NCBI RefSeq assembly: GCF_015670795.1
Contig: NZ_JADPCJ010000006.1
Location: forward strand, 18,830-82,829
DNA length: 64,000 nucleotides
From: Collinsella aerofaciens
Lineage (GTDB): Bacteria > Actinomycetota > Coriobacteriia > Coriobacteriales > Coriobacteriaceae
Direction: 5' to 3'
Shown here: piece by piece, positions 26,669 through 37,106 of the stretch
Numbering within the stretch: the first letter of the stretch is position 1
Layout: each line of letters starts with the position of its first letter
Notes under the pieces: generated by a model
Told to the model about the DNA's origin: nothing
Databases searched by the model: none
Seen by the model: only the letters and a program-made list of their open reading frames with translations
Program-made: the position numbers and the translations under genes

Positions 26669-27672
26669 TGTTGTCCGTTCGCGAGCTCGCGCGTATCTTT
26701 TTCGCGGGCGAGTCGGACGAGGCTCGCATCGTTACTGCCGATGTGTTTGATAAGTGTGAGCACCTGGGTGCCGCATCGATTGCCATCGGCGTGTTCGACG
26801 GCGTTCACCGTGGACACCAGGAGCTCATTGCGGCGCTTGTCCGTGATGCCCGTGCCCATGGCTGCAAGGCGGTCGTAGTTACCTTCGATCCCGACCCGGA
26901 CGTCGTGGTGAGCCCTTCGCCCGCTCAAAAATTGATGACGACGGCCGACCGTCTGCATGCCCTGGCTCAAACTGGGGTCGATGCGGTGGTGGCCGTTCCC
27001 TTTACGCCTGAGGTTGCGGCGCTTGACCATGTTGATTTTCTCTCGCTGGTGTCGCGTCTGGTCGACATTCGATCGATTCGCGTTGGCAGTGACTTTAGGC
27101 TGGGTCGTGGCGGTGCTTCTGGTGTTGCCGAGATGCGCTCCTGGGGTTCTGAGCACGGCGTTGACGTGTATGGTCACGACCTGCTTTGCGAGGGCGGTGA
27201 GGCCATTTGCGCCACCCGCATTCGTCATGAGCTGGGACAGGGCCATGTGGAGCTTGCTGCTGGGTTACTCGGCCGTCCGTATATGGTGCGTGGCGGTGTT
27301 ATTCGCGGCCGTCACGAGGGTTCTGGCATGGGCTTTCCCACGGCAAACTTGCAGGTTCCCGACGGCATTCAGGTGCCAGCCGATGGCGTGTATGAGGGTC
27401 TGGTGCTGGTCGATGACACCGCGTGGCCCGCTGCTGTGAACGTCGGCCTGCCGCCAACGTATGCTGACGATGCGGCATCTGCGCATCTCGAGGCTAATTT
27501 AATTGGTTATACGGGCGACCTGTACGGCGCTTCCGTTTCGCTGGCGTTTACGCGCTGGCTGCGTCCCTCGCGTGTGTTCGATTCGCTGGATGAGTTGATC
27601 GCGACCGTCGAGGGTAATATCGAGGATATTCGTCACAACTTGGGCGATCAGGGGGTGAGCATCCGTGATTAG
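26665..27672 (+). CDS. ribF: Bifunctional riboflavin kinase/FAD synthetase
   Basis: 335 residues, ATG at 26665. N-terminal FAD synthetase domain with GVFDGVHRGHQELI near residue 41 (nucleotidyltransferase HxGH variant) and IRVGSDFRLGRGG near 135. C-terminal flavokinase domain with GRHEGSGMGFPTANL near 215 and the catalytic-type NVGLPPTY region. Converts riboflavin to FMN and FAD. Overlaps dnaG by eight bases. Confidence 0.95.
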   Translation: MMLSVRELARIFFAGESDEARIVTADVFDKCEHLGAASIAIGVFDGVHRGHQELIAALVRDARAHGCKAVVVTFDPDPDVVVSPSPAQKLMTTADRLHALAQTGVDAVVAVPFTPEVAALDHVDFLSLVSRLVDIRSIRVGSDFRLGRGGASGVAEMRSWGSEHGVDVYGHDLLCEGGEAICATRIRHELGQGHVELAAGLLGRPYMVRGGVIRGRHEGSGMGFPTANLQVPDGIQVPADGVYEGLVLVDDTAWPAAVNVGLPPTYADDAASAHLEANLIGYTGDLYGASVSLAFTRWLRPSRVFDSLDELIATVEGNIEDIRHNLGDQGVSIRD

Positions 27673-29773
27673 CGATGAGGAAAAAGACCAGGTACGCGCT
27701 GCGTCTGACCTGGTTGCCATCGTGCAGGAAACGGTCGAGCTCAAGCCTCGCGGCCATGAGTTTTGGGGATGCTGCCCCTTCCATGGCGAGAAGACGCCGT
27801 CCTTCCACATTATCCCCGCCACGCAGGTGTGGCATTGCTTTGGTTGCGGCGAGGGTGGCGACGTTTTCACGTATATCATGAAGCGCGAGAACCTGAGCTT
27901 TCCCGAGTCAATCCGTTACTTGGCCGATCGCGCGGGTATTGAGCTGCATGACACCGGAGATCGCCGCGAGCGCGGCACCAAGCGTGCCCGCATCTACGAT
28001 CTGTGCGCCGAGACCGCCCAGTTCTACCACACCATGCTCATGCGCGGTAAGGACGGCCGTCCGCGCGAGTACTTTGCCAGCCGCGGCATGGGCGGCGACG
28101 TCTGCCGCCGCTACTGCCTGGGCTTTGCACCGGGCCGTAACGCGCTGGTGTCGCACCTGTCCCAGGCGGGTTTTACCCCGCAGGAGATGATCGACGCCAA
28201 CGTTGCCGTGAGTCGCGGGCGCGGGCAGCTTGCCGACCGCTTTTACGACCGCGTGATGTTCCCCATCTTTGACGAGCAGGGTCACAACATTGCCTTTGGC
28301 GGTCGCATTATGGGCGACGGCCAGCCTAAGTATCTCAACACCGCCGAGACGAGCGTGTTTCATAAAAAGCGAAACCTCTACGGCTTTAATTGGGCCAAGG
28401 AGTTTATCGTCGCGCAGGATACCGCCATCGTGGTAGAGGGCTATACCGATTGCATCGCCTGCTGGGAGGCGGGGATTAAAAACGTTGTTGCCACGCTGGG
28501 CACCGCCCTCACGGAGCACCACGTCAAGACGCTCACTCGCTTTGCCAAGCGCATCGTGTATATGTTCGACGGCGATGCAGCGGGCCAGAAGGCCGCCCGT
28601 CGCGCGATTCAGTTTATCGAGCAGGATTCCATGGACCTGCGCTGCGTGGTGCTCCCCGACGGCAACGACCCCATGGAGTTCATCACCGCACATGGTGGCG
28701 AGGCACTGCAGACGCGCATCGACGCTGCCGAGCCGCTTATGGACTTTGTCTACCGTTCGCTGCAGGAGTCGAGTGACATCACCACGCCGGGCGGTCGCGC
28801 TAAGGCGCTGGAAGATGCGCTGACGCTTATCTATCCGTTGCGCAACAGCTATATGATCGACACGTACTTTATCCAGATTGCCGATCTGCTGGGTTTGGAT
28901 CTGGAGACGGTGCGCGCGAGCTCGGGTCGTGTGTTTCGCGATGTCGCCAAGCGCGAGGATGCGGAACGACGTCGTGAGCAGAACTATGAGCGCCAACGGG
29001 CACAGACTGAGCGGTCCGGTAGCGCGGGCGGTCGGGCGTCGGGTTCTCGCGATGCCGGTCGCGGTGCTTGGGCATCGGGCGCGACGCCGCCGGTGTCCGC
29101 GCCGGTCGAAGAAGAGCCGTACGACTACGTCCCGCTCGATGCCTACGGCGCCGCGCCCGTGGAGGTCGTCGACGACCTGCCGCCGATCGATGTGCCTGAT
29201 GGTATGGGCGCTGTGCCTGTGGCTGACGGTTCGGGCGCACCGGCTGCGGCGGCGCCGATGGTTCTTACCGATCTTGAACGCAAGTCCTTGGCAGGGGAGC
29301 GCGAGCTGTTGACGATGCTCACGAGCTACCCCGACCTGTTCCGCACGTATGCCGACCGCATCTGCTCCATCGAGTGGGTTGACCCGCGTCACGAGTCCAT
29401 TGCATGGGCCGTTCTGGCAACGCCGCCGGGAACCGATCCTGCAGCCTGCATGGATGCGGCGCGCTCAGTGTGTCCCGATGCGGCAACGCTTGTGAGTGCC
29501 GGGCGCATCTCCGCGACGAGCAAGCACCCCACCGAGACGAACATCGTGTTTATGCTTGATACGCTTGAGCTCTACACCATCAAGCGTCGCATGCGTGCCG
29601 CACAGGCCAAGCTGCGCCAGGACCGTTCACTCGATGATGAGGCCCGTCGCGCGCTGACCGTGCAGGCCGCGCAGGATTCGCAACGTCAACGCGAACTGCA
29701 AAAGTCGATCGGCGGCGTGGCGGACCCGTTCCGTTTGATCGGCCTGGAGGCCGCGGGCACCGAACAAGCCTAG
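27665..29773 (+). CDS. dnaG: DNA primase
   Basis: 702 residues starting with GTG 27665. The CHC2 zinc finger CCPFHGEKTPSFHI...CFGCGEGGD covers about residues 36-65. The TOPRIM domain begins near residue 255 (VVEGYTDCIA) with FDGDAAGQKAARRA near 300. A low-complexity linker (about 435-530) rich in Arg, Gly, Ala and Pro separates it from the C-terminal helicase-binding domain. Synthesises RNA primers at the replication fork. It precedes rpoD as in the classical macromolecular-synthesis operon, although rpsU is absent. Confidence 0.96.
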   Translation: MISDEEKDQVRAASDLVAIVQETVELKPRGHEFWGCCPFHGEKTPSFHIIPATQVWHCFGCGEGGDVFTYIMKRENLSFPESIRYLADRAGIELHDTGDRRERGTKRARIYDLCAETAQFYHTMLMRGKDGRPREYFASRGMGGDVCRRYCLGFAPGRNALVSHLSQAGFTPQEMIDANVAVSRGRGQLADRFYDRVMFPIFDEQGHNIAFGGRIMGDGQPKYLNTAETSVFHKKRNLYGFNWAKEFIVAQDTAIVVEGYTDCIACWEAGIKNVVATLGTALTEHHVKTLTRFAKRIVYMFDGDAAGQKAARRAIQFIEQDSMDLRCVVLPDGNDPMEFITAHGGEALQTRIDAAEPLMDFVYRSLQESSDITTPGGRAKALEDALTLIYPLRNSYMIDTYFIQIADLLGLDLETVRASSGRVFRDVAKREDAERRREQNYERQRAQTERSGSAGGRASGSRDAGRGAWASGATPPVSAPVEEEPYDYVPLDAYGAAPVEVVDDLPPIDVPDGMGAVPVADGSGAPAAAAPMVLTDLERKSLAGERELLTMLTSYPDLFRTYADRICSIEWVDPRHESIAWAVLATPPGTDPAACMDAARSVCPDAATLVSAGRISATSKHPTETNIVFMLDTLELYTIKRRMRAAQAKLRQDRSLDDEARRALTVQAAQDSQRQRELQKSIGGVADPFRLIGLEAAGTEQA

Positions 29774-29842
29774 ATGTTGTGGTCAACCAGCGTATTCTCG
29801 CCTATATCCAGTCTTCTTTTTGGGTATAGACGTCAATGTGTG

Positions 29843-29851
29843 TGCTAAAGT
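29843..29851 (+). promoter_or_regulatory. Candidate extended -10 promoter of rpoD
   Basis: TGCTAAAGT at 29843-29851 fits an extended -10 (TGn plus TAAAGT). No good -35 hexamer lies 17 bases upstream. It would give rpoD its own transcript, starting about 25 bases before the start codon, in addition to readthrough from dnaG. Confidence 0.45.
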
Positions 29852-29883
29852 ATTGAGTCCTGTGGACTATGAAGGGAGAATCT

Positions 29884-31215
<1,332 letters not shown>

Positions 31216-31226
31216 TCAAGCAAGAG

Positions 31227-31259
31227 GCGCCCTCAAGCACATTCGCTTGGGGGCGCTTT
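31227..31259 (+). terminator. Terminator after rpoD
   Basis: A 12-bp stem (31227-31238 with 31245-31256, one T-G pair) around six loop bases is followed by TTTC. It ends the rimP-to-rpoD gene block. Confidence 0.7.
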
Positions 31260-31263
31260 CATG

Positions 31264-31319
31264 TAGTCGTTGGGGACGTTCTTGAATGACTAGTCGTTTA
31301 AGAACGTCCCCAACGACTA
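31264..31319. repeat. 56-bp inverted repeat with 20-bp perfect arms
   Basis: The arm at 31264-31283 is perfectly complementary to 31300-31319, and the 16-base centre is itself nearly palindromic (GACTAGTC). It stands between the rpoD terminator and the tRNA promoter, has no T-tract, and cannot be coding. It looks like a dispersed palindromic repeat unit or a protein-binding cruciform site. Confidence 0.65.
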
Positions 31320-31345
31320 GGTCGGAAAATTTCTTAAAAAAGTTC

Positions 31346-31373
31346 TTGCCCTAAGCTGATTCGTCCGTATAAT
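31346..31373 (+). promoter_or_regulatory. Promoter of tRNA-Asn
   Basis: TTGCCC at 31346-31351 and a consensus TATAAT at 31368-31373, 16 bases apart, followed by the tRNA 30 bases later. The perfect -10 fits a stable-RNA promoter. Confidence 0.85.
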
Positions 31374-31403
31374 AAACTTCGTTGCTTGAGAGCACGCACC
31401 TAT

Positions 31404-31478
31404 TCCTCGGTAGCTCAATGGTAGAGCACGCGGCTGTTAACCGCGCTGTTGTAGGTTCGAGTCCTACCCGGGGAGCCA
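31404..31478 (+). tRNA. tRNA-Asn (anticodon GTT)
   Basis: A 75-nt cloverleaf including an encoded CCA. The acceptor arm TCCTCGG pairs with CCGGGGA (one T-G pair), the D-arm contains AGCTCAATGGTAGAGC, the anticodon stem CGCGG/CCGCG encloses CTGTTAA giving anticodon GTT, and the T-arm has GGTTCGAGTCC. A terminator follows seven bases after the end. Confidence 0.97.
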
Positions 31479-31484
31479 GGTTAC

Positions 31485-31514
31485 AAAACCCGTCGCATAT
31501 GCGGCGGGTTTTTT
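31485..31514 (+). terminator. Terminator of the tRNA-Asn transcript
   Basis: AAAACCCGTCGC at 31485-31496 pairs with GCGGCGGGTTTT at 31501-31512 (one T-G pair) around ATAT, ending in a run of T residues. Confidence 0.9.
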
Positions 31515-31673
31515 CATGCCGCGATCGCCGTTCGCGAACGTTACCGTATCAACATTTCGTGTCGAGGATGTAATCCCGAGGCCCGCCACCTCAACATGGC
31601 GCGGTCGTTGTAGAATAATGCAATGATTGCTCCCACGACATGGTGCCGCGAGCACCAAGAAAAGGAGATTCTT

Positions 31674-32030
31674 GTGTCTGAGACCATTAACGGCAGCCTG
31701 AGCGTCTCGAACGACGTTATTGCCGATATTGCCGGTTATGCCGCGATGACGTGCTATGGCGTTGTCGGTATGGCTGAGCAGCTCCAGGGCGCCGAGAGCG
31801 TGCGCCTGCTTGCCGGTCAGCGCCTCCGCAAGGGCGTGCTTGTCTCCGCCGACGAGAACGGCCTTACGGTCGATCTTCACGTCGTGCTCGAGAACGGCGT
31901 CAACATGAAGTCCGTCTGCCACAATCTTTCGAGCTCCGTTGCCTTCACCCTGCAGGAGATCGCCCAGATCGATCCCGCCAGCCTTAAGATCGGCATCCAT
32001 ATCGACGCGCTCAAGAGCCGTCTGAACTAG
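31674..32030 (+). CDS. Asp23/Gls24-family protein (DUF322)
   Basis: 118 residues from GTG 31674, six bases after AAAAGGAG; the upstream in-frame ATG at 31623 lacks a ribosome site. Small alkaline-shock-like alpha/beta protein with SNDVIADIAGYAAMTCYGVVGM at the N-terminus and a hydrophobic LTVDLHVVLENGVNM strand. Family members form membrane-associated complexes in envelope stress or lipid homeostasis. Its standard neighbour in Gram-positive genomes is the fakA-type gene that follows 27 bases later. Confidence 0.9.
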   Translation: MSETINGSLSVSNDVIADIAGYAAMTCYGVVGMAEQLQGAESVRLLAGQRLRKGVLVSADENGLTVDLHVVLENGVNMKSVCHNLSSSVAFTLQEIAQIDPASLKIGIHIDALKSRLN

Positions 32031-32057
32031 CATCCGAAAACGGAGATTCAAATACCC

Positions 32058-33719
32058 ATGATTGCAAAGACCATTCGCACCTGTTTTCCGATCGCTGCGG
32101 CTGCCGTTTCCGACAAGGCCGAGGAGATCAACAAGCTCAACGTCTTCCCCGTACCCGACGGCGACACCGGTACCAACATGTCGCTCACGCTTGCCTCGGT
32201 GACCAAGGAGCTCTCCGCCCTTCCTGCCGATGCCGATATGGAGGCCATCGCCGGCGCCATCACCCACGGCTCCCTGATGGGTGCCCGCGGTAACTCTGGC
32301 GTTATCACGTCGCAGATTCTGCGCGGCGTGGCCGAGGGCCTTGTCTCTGCCGACGAGCCTATTACGTCCGCCAACATTGCCTTCGCCTTCCGTCGTGCCG
32401 TCAAGGTTGCCTTCCAGGCTGTCCGCAAGCCCATCGAGGGCACGATCCTCACGGTCCTGCGCGATGTCTCGACCAAGGCCGATGAGTGCGAGAAGAAGAA
32501 GTTCTCGGCTGAGGATGCGCTCGATGCCATCGTCGTTGAGGCGTACCAGTCCGTCGCCCGCACACCCGACCTGTTGCCCGTTCTGAAGGAGAACGGCGTG
32601 GTCGACTCCGGCGCCTTTGGCTTTGCCATCTTCCTGGAGAACTTTGTTGCCGCTGCGCTCGGCCGCAGCACCGTTGTCGAGGATTTCTCCGCCACGTTTG
32701 ACTCCGCCGGCTCTGCCCGCGATGCCGCTCTTGGCCGTGTTGAGATCGAGGCTAACGACGACTGGGAGGGCTCGGAGTTCCGCTACTGCAACGAGTTCCT
32801 CTTTAAGGCCGACGCCCCGTTTGACGAGGACGAGTGCCTTAAGTTCCTAGGCTCCATGGGCGACTGTGAGCTGCTCGTGGGCGCCTATCCCGACTACAAG
32901 ATCCATGTGCACTCCAACACCCCCAACCTGGTGCTCGAGCACATGCTGCAGCTCGGTCAGATCTATGAGGTCTTTATCCACAACATGGAGATGGAGGCCC
33001 ACGACCGTACCGCCAAGATCCACGAGGATCAGGAAAAGGCCGCCGAGCCCGCCAAGGCGCTGGGCTTTGTCGCCGTTGCCGCCGGTTCCGGCGAGGCTGA
33101 CATCCTCAAGTCCCTTGGCGTCGACGTGGTCGTCTCCGGTGGCCAGACTATGAATCCCTCGACCGCCGACCTGCTGGGCGCGGTGGACCAGGTCAACGCG
33201 ACCTCGGTCATCATCCTGCCCAATAACGGCAACATCCGCATGGCTGCCGAGGCTGCCGCTTCTGCCTGCACGGACAAGAAGGTTGCCGTTGTTCCCACCA
33301 AGACCGTTCCGCAGGCGTTCTCCGCGCTGTTCGCGGTCCTGCCCGATTCCGAGCTCGAGGACGCCGTCGCCGCCATGGTCGACGCCATCAGCGAGGTTCG
33401 CGATGGCGAGGTCACCCGCGCCGTGCGCGACTCCAGCGCATCTGATGGCTCGCCGATTCACTCCGGTGACGTCATGGGTATCATCGCCGGCTCCATCGAC
33501 GTGGTCGGCTCCGACGTGAAACAGGTCACGCTCGACTGCATCAACCGCATGCAGGAGGAAGAGGAGGGCGACGCGCTGACGATTCTGGCCGGCGAGGAGC
33601 TGTCCGATGAGGCCTTCCAGGAGATCGTCGACGCCATCGAGGAGGCTCAGCCCGATCTGGAGATCGACGCCCATCGTGGCGAGCAGCCGCTCTATCCCGT
33701 GATCTTCTCGATCGAGTAG
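32058..33719 (+). CDS. fakA: DAK2-domain fatty-acid kinase FakA (YloV family)
   Basis: 553 residues, ATG at 32058. The N-terminal DAK2 kinase domain shows FPVPDGDTGTNMSLTL near residue 35 (Mg-ATP Asp cluster) and GARGNSGVITSQIL near 75. The middle and C-terminal parts form the DegV-like FakA domain. FakA phosphorylates fatty acids held by FakB proteins, feeding acyl-phosphate to PlsX/PlsY; plsX lies 5 kb downstream in the same gene block. No fakB gene is in the window. Confidence 0.92.
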   Translation: MIAKTIRTCFPIAAAAVSDKAEEINKLNVFPVPDGDTGTNMSLTLASVTKELSALPADADMEAIAGAITHGSLMGARGNSGVITSQILRGVAEGLVSADEPITSANIAFAFRRAVKVAFQAVRKPIEGTILTVLRDVSTKADECEKKKFSAEDALDAIVVEAYQSVARTPDLLPVLKENGVVDSGAFGFAIFLENFVAAALGRSTVVEDFSATFDSAGSARDAALGRVEIEANDDWEGSEFRYCNEFLFKADAPFDEDECLKFLGSMGDCELLVGAYPDYKIHVHSNTPNLVLEHMLQLGQIYEVFIHNMEMEAHDRTAKIHEDQEKAAEPAKALGFVAVAAGSGEADILKSLGVDVVVSGGQTMNPSTADLLGAVDQVNATSVIILPNNGNIRMAAEAAASACTDKKVAVVPTKTVPQAFSALFAVLPDSELEDAVAAMVDAISEVRDGEVTRAVRDSSASDGSPIHSGDVMGIIAGSIDVVGSDVKQVTLDCINRMQEEEEGDALTILAGEELSDEAFQEIVDAIEEAQPDLEIDAHRGEQPLYPVIFSIE

Positions 33720-33729
33720 GCAACTGCCC

Positions 33730-35907
33730 ATGTCCGAGCTGTGCTCCGTGCCGCGCGTCTCGGAGCGCTTTGCCCAGAGCAATGCGCTCGACGAGGATAT
33801 CGCGCGACTCAAATGTGTTTCGGGTAAACGTGAGGAGGCCCTTCGCCGTCTGGGAATTCGGACGGTGGGGGACCTCCTTCTCCATATCCCTCATCGATAC
33901 CTCGACTTTACCCGTTCTTGGTCTATCGAGATGGCGCCCATCGGTACCGTGTGCACCATCGTCGCCACGGTCGACCGTATCGTCAAAAAGCAGCCGCGTC
34001 CGCGCATGCAGGTGACTGAGGTCTCACTTGTTGACGAGACGGGCGTGCTGCAGGTCGCCTTTTTCCGCCAGCCCTGGATTGCTCAGCAGCTTAAGCAGGG
34101 CGACCGCCTGGCCGTGATGGGCAAGGTCGAGTTTGCCTACGGCTTTAAACAGATGGCCTCGCCCCACTTTGAAAAGCTCGAGGACAGGCGCGCCGCAGGC
34201 ACCATTCTGCCGGTCCATTACGTGAGCGATGGCGTGAGCCAGGCGTGGATGCGCCGCATCGTAAGCGGCGCGCTCGAGGTCGTCGGCAATCCGTTCGATC
34301 CGATTCCCGCGCCGCTGCGCGCAAAGCGGAAGCTCATGAGCAATGCCCGCGCGTTGCGTTCGATCCACTTTCCCTCGAGCATGGCTGAGCGCGACATCGC
34401 ACGCCGGCGTCTTGCCTACGAGGAGTGCCTCTACCTGCAGCTGGCGCTGCGTCTGCGCAACGACGGTGGCCTGGTCGATGTGGTGCCCTATGCCCACACC
34501 GCGGGCGAGCATCTGGGCGCGCTTAAACAGGCCCTTCCGTTTTCGCTGAGCGACGAGCAGGAGGCCGCATTCCAAGACATCCTGCATGACATGTGCGATG
34601 GCGGGCGCGTGATGAACCGTCTGCTGCTGGGCGATGTCGGTACCGGTAAGACCGCCGTTGCCGCCTGCGCGCTAGCTGTGGCTGCCGATAGCGGCACGCA
34701 GGCCTGCGTTATGGCGCCCACGGGCGTGCTGGCGCGCCAATATGCCGATAAGACCGGCCCTCTGCTCTCGCAGGCCGGCATGTCCTGGGCGCTTCTGACG
34801 GGTGCCACGCCGGCCGCAGAGCGCGAGCGCATCCATGCACAGCTGGAATCAGGCGAGCTCGACGTCCTCTTTGGAACCCACGCGGTCCTTTCGGATAACG
34901 TTGCGTTCAAGCATCTGTCGCTCGTGGTCATCGATGAGCAGCACCGGTTTGGCGTCGGCCAACGCAACGCCCTGCGCGCGAAGGGCCCCGGTGCCGATCT
35001 GCTCGTTATGACGGCAACGCCCATCCCGCGTACGCTGGCGCTTTCGGTCTACGGCGATCTGGACACGAGTATCATCCGTCATCGGCCTGTCCCCGGCGCT
35101 GGCGTGACGACACGCGTGCTCACCGAGTCGAGCCGTGACCTCGCCTATGGCGTCATCCGCGAGGCGCATGAAAAGGGTCAGCAGGCCTACGTGATTTGCC
35201 CACTCGTGGAGCCGAGTGACTCGGCCGATGAGCTGGAAGACGTGCCCGGTATTGCCCGCGACGATGAGGGCCGCGTAACCGTACCCGTGCCGCTGCACGA
35301 TACGGCGACCGAGCTCGATCGCCTGCGTCTGGCGTTGCCGGGGCTTACCGTCGAGCGCCTTCACGGCCGCATGCCGGCGGGGGAGAAGGACCAGGTTATC
35401 GATGCCTTCAAGCGTGCCGAGATTGACGTGCTCGTCTCGACTACGGTGGTCGAGGTGGGCGTCGATGTGCCTAACGCCACCGTCATGGTCATCGAGAACG
35501 GCGAGCGCTTTGGATTGGCTGCCCTGCACCAGCTGCGCGGCCGCGTGGGCCGTGGCAGTGTGTCGGGCACGTGCCTGGTCATGACGCACTCCAAGGGCAA
35601 CGGCGGCGCGTCCGCAGCACAAGATCGCCTGCAATCGCTCGAAAAAACCGCGGATGGCTTTACGCTCGCCCAGATGGACCTGCGTCTGCGTCACGAGGGC
35701 GAAATCCTGGGTTATCGCCAGCATGGCGGTGTGACTCTGCGCTTTGTCGACCTGGATGCCGACGAGGAACTAATCGAGTGGGCCCATTTGGACGCGGTCG
35801 AGCTCTTGCGGTATGCTTGCACCCTTGACTCCGTGGCGACGCGCCCCCTGCGCGATGCGGTCGCCATGCGATATCGACATATTTTTAAGGAGGTCAGCGG
35901 AGGATGA
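33730..35907 (+). CDS. recG: ATP-dependent DNA helicase RecG
   Basis: 725 residues, ATG at 33730. Wedge (OB-fold) domain about residues 60-190, then an SF2 helicase core: Walker A LLLGDVGTGKTAVA near 298, DEQHRFGVGQRNAL near 400 (DEQH box), TATPIPRTLALSVYGD motif III, and C-terminal motifs including VDVPNATVMVIENGERFG and HQLRGRVGRG. Remodels stalled replication forks and branched DNA. Sits in the conserved fakA-recG-rsmD-coaD order; four-base overlap with rsmD. Confidence 0.96.
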   Translation: MSELCSVPRVSERFAQSNALDEDIARLKCVSGKREEALRRLGIRTVGDLLLHIPHRYLDFTRSWSIEMAPIGTVCTIVATVDRIVKKQPRPRMQVTEVSLVDETGVLQVAFFRQPWIAQQLKQGDRLAVMGKVEFAYGFKQMASPHFEKLEDRRAAGTILPVHYVSDGVSQAWMRRIVSGALEVVGNPFDPIPAPLRAKRKLMSNARALRSIHFPSSMAERDIARRRLAYEECLYLQLALRLRNDGGLVDVVPYAHTAGEHLGALKQALPFSLSDEQEAAFQDILHDMCDGGRVMNRLLLGDVGTGKTAVAACALAVAADSGTQACVMAPTGVLARQYADKTGPLLSQAGMSWALLTGATPAAERERIHAQLESGELDVLFGTHAVLSDNVAFKHLSLVVIDEQHRFGVGQRNALRAKGPGADLLVMTATPIPRTLALSVYGDLDTSIIRHRPVPGAGVTTRVLTESSRDLAYGVIREAHEKGQQAYVICPLVEPSDSADELEDVPGIARDDEGRVTVPVPLHDTATELDRLRLALPGLTVERLHGRMPAGEKDQVIDAFKRAEIDVLVSTTVVEVGVDVPNATVMVIENGERFGLAALHQLRGRVGRGSVSGTCLVMTHSKGNGGASAAQDRLQSLEKTADGFTLAQMDLRLRHEGEILGYRQHGGVTLRFVDLDADEELIEWAHLDAVELLRYACTLDSVATRPLRDAVAMRYRHIFKEVSGG

Positions 35908-36548
35908 GAATCATCGGCGGCGAATGGCGCGGTCGTAAGATCGAGGAGCCCCGTGGTCGCGATGTCACCCGCCCCACGACTGATCGCGTGCGTGAGGCGT
36001 GCGCATCTATGGTCATGTCGGCATTCGACTTCGATCTGGACGAGGTCCGCGTGCTGGACGCCTTTGGCGGCTCCGGCGCCTTAGGGTTAGAGATGCTCTC
36101 TCGTGGGGCCCGCTCGCTCACGACGTTTGAGATCGATCGCAACGCCGCGCGGCTCATTAGCAAGAATATCGAGTCGCTCTGCCGTGACCGTGCGCGTTGG
36201 CGCGTGGTCACGGGCGACATGCTGGTGAGTGCCTCGCGCGGTCGTGTACCAGGCGGCCCCTTTGATCTGGTCCTGCTCGACCCGCCCTATGCTTTTGGTG
36301 CCGAGCCGGTCGAGGAGCTGCTGCAGGACCTGGCTCAGCAGGGTATGCTTGCGTCTGGCGCTTACGCCCTGTTTGAGCATGCCGCCGCCGATGCGGGCGC
36401 GCATCCGGCAGGCTTTGAGACTGTACGTGAGAAGCGCTACGGCATTACCTCGGTCGACCTGCTCCGTTGGGTCGGCGATAGCAAGGACGGCGGCACTGAT
36501 GCTAACGAAAATGACGAGGCAGTATCCCCGGAGGACGCCCATGAGTGA
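35904..36548 (+). CDS. rsmD: 16S rRNA (guanine966-N2)-methyltransferase RsmD
   Basis: 214 residues, ATG at 35904. N-terminal RIIGGEWRGRKIEEPRG, SAM-binding LDAFGGSGALGLEMLSRGA near residue 53, and the catalytic LLDPPYAF near 122 identify RsmD. Methylates G966 of 16S rRNA in assembled 30S. The C-terminus carries an acidic tail of about 25 residues not required by the family. Overlaps coaD by eight bases. Confidence 0.93.
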   Translation: MRIIGGEWRGRKIEEPRGRDVTRPTTDRVREACASMVMSAFDFDLDEVRVLDAFGGSGALGLEMLSRGARSLTTFEIDRNAARLISKNIESLCRDRARWRVVTGDMLVSASRGRVPGGPFDLVLLDPPYAFGAEPVEELLQDLAQQGMLASGAYALFEHAAADAGAHPAGFETVREKRYGITSVDLLRWVGDSKDGGTDANENDEAVSPEDAHE

Positions 36549-37038
36549 CACTATTAATCGCGTGATCGTCCCGGGCACCTTCGATCCCATCACGTTTGGC
36601 CATATCGATGTGATCCGCCGCGCCCGCCGCATCTTTCCCAGCGTGATCGTCGCCGTGGCCGAGTCGCAGGGTAAAAACGGTGTGGGCACCACGTTTATGC
36701 TCGATGAGCGCGTGGCGCTGGCCCGCGAGGCGCTCGGTGATATCGACGGCGTCGAGGTCCTGCCCTTTACCGGCCTCTTGGTCGACTTCGCTCGTGAGCA
36801 GGGGGCGGGGGCCGTGGTCAAGGGTCTGCGCGCCATGACCGACTTTGAGTATGAGCTGCAGCAGGCCGACCTTAACTATCGCCTGGATAGCGAGCTGGAG
36901 TCCATCTTTGTCATGAGTGCGCCGCAGTACGGCTATATCTCGAGCTCGGTCGTTCGCCAGATCGCCTCGCTCGGCAGTGACGTATCGACGTTTGTCCCGT
37001 CCAACGTGGTCGAAGCGCTCAAACATCGCTTTTCGTGA
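36541..37038 (+). CDS. coaD: Phosphopantetheine adenylyltransferase
   Basis: 165 residues, ATG at 36541. VIVPGTFDPITFGHIDVI near residue 8 carries the TFDP/GH nucleotidyltransferase motif; VKGLRAMTDFEYELQQA near 92 and ISSSVVRQIASLG near 132 complete the substrate pocket. Converts 4'-phosphopantetheine to dephospho-CoA. Follows rsmD as in most Gram-positive genomes. Confidence 0.96.
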   Translation: MSDTINRVIVPGTFDPITFGHIDVIRRARRIFPSVIVAVAESQGKNGVGTTFMLDERVALAREALGDIDGVEVLPFTGLLVDFAREQGAGAVVKGLRAMTDFEYELQQADLNYRLDSELESIFVMSAPQYGYISSSVVRQIASLGSDVSTFVPSNVVEALKHRFS

Positions 37039-37062
37039 CGTTTCTTATTGCCTGGTGGCATG

Positions 37063-37071
37063 TGGTAAACT
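37063..37071 (+). promoter_or_regulatory. Candidate extended -10 promoter upstream of the coiled-coil gene
   Basis: TGGTAAACT at 37063-37071 fits TGn plus a TAAACT -10, placed 36 bases before the next start codon. No matching -35 is visible. It suggests that the coiled-coil, DUF177 and rpmF genes can be transcribed separately from recG-rsmD-coaD. Confidence 0.45.
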
Positions 37072-37106
37072 AGCACGATGATATGTTACCTATGAAAGGA
37101 GACCGG

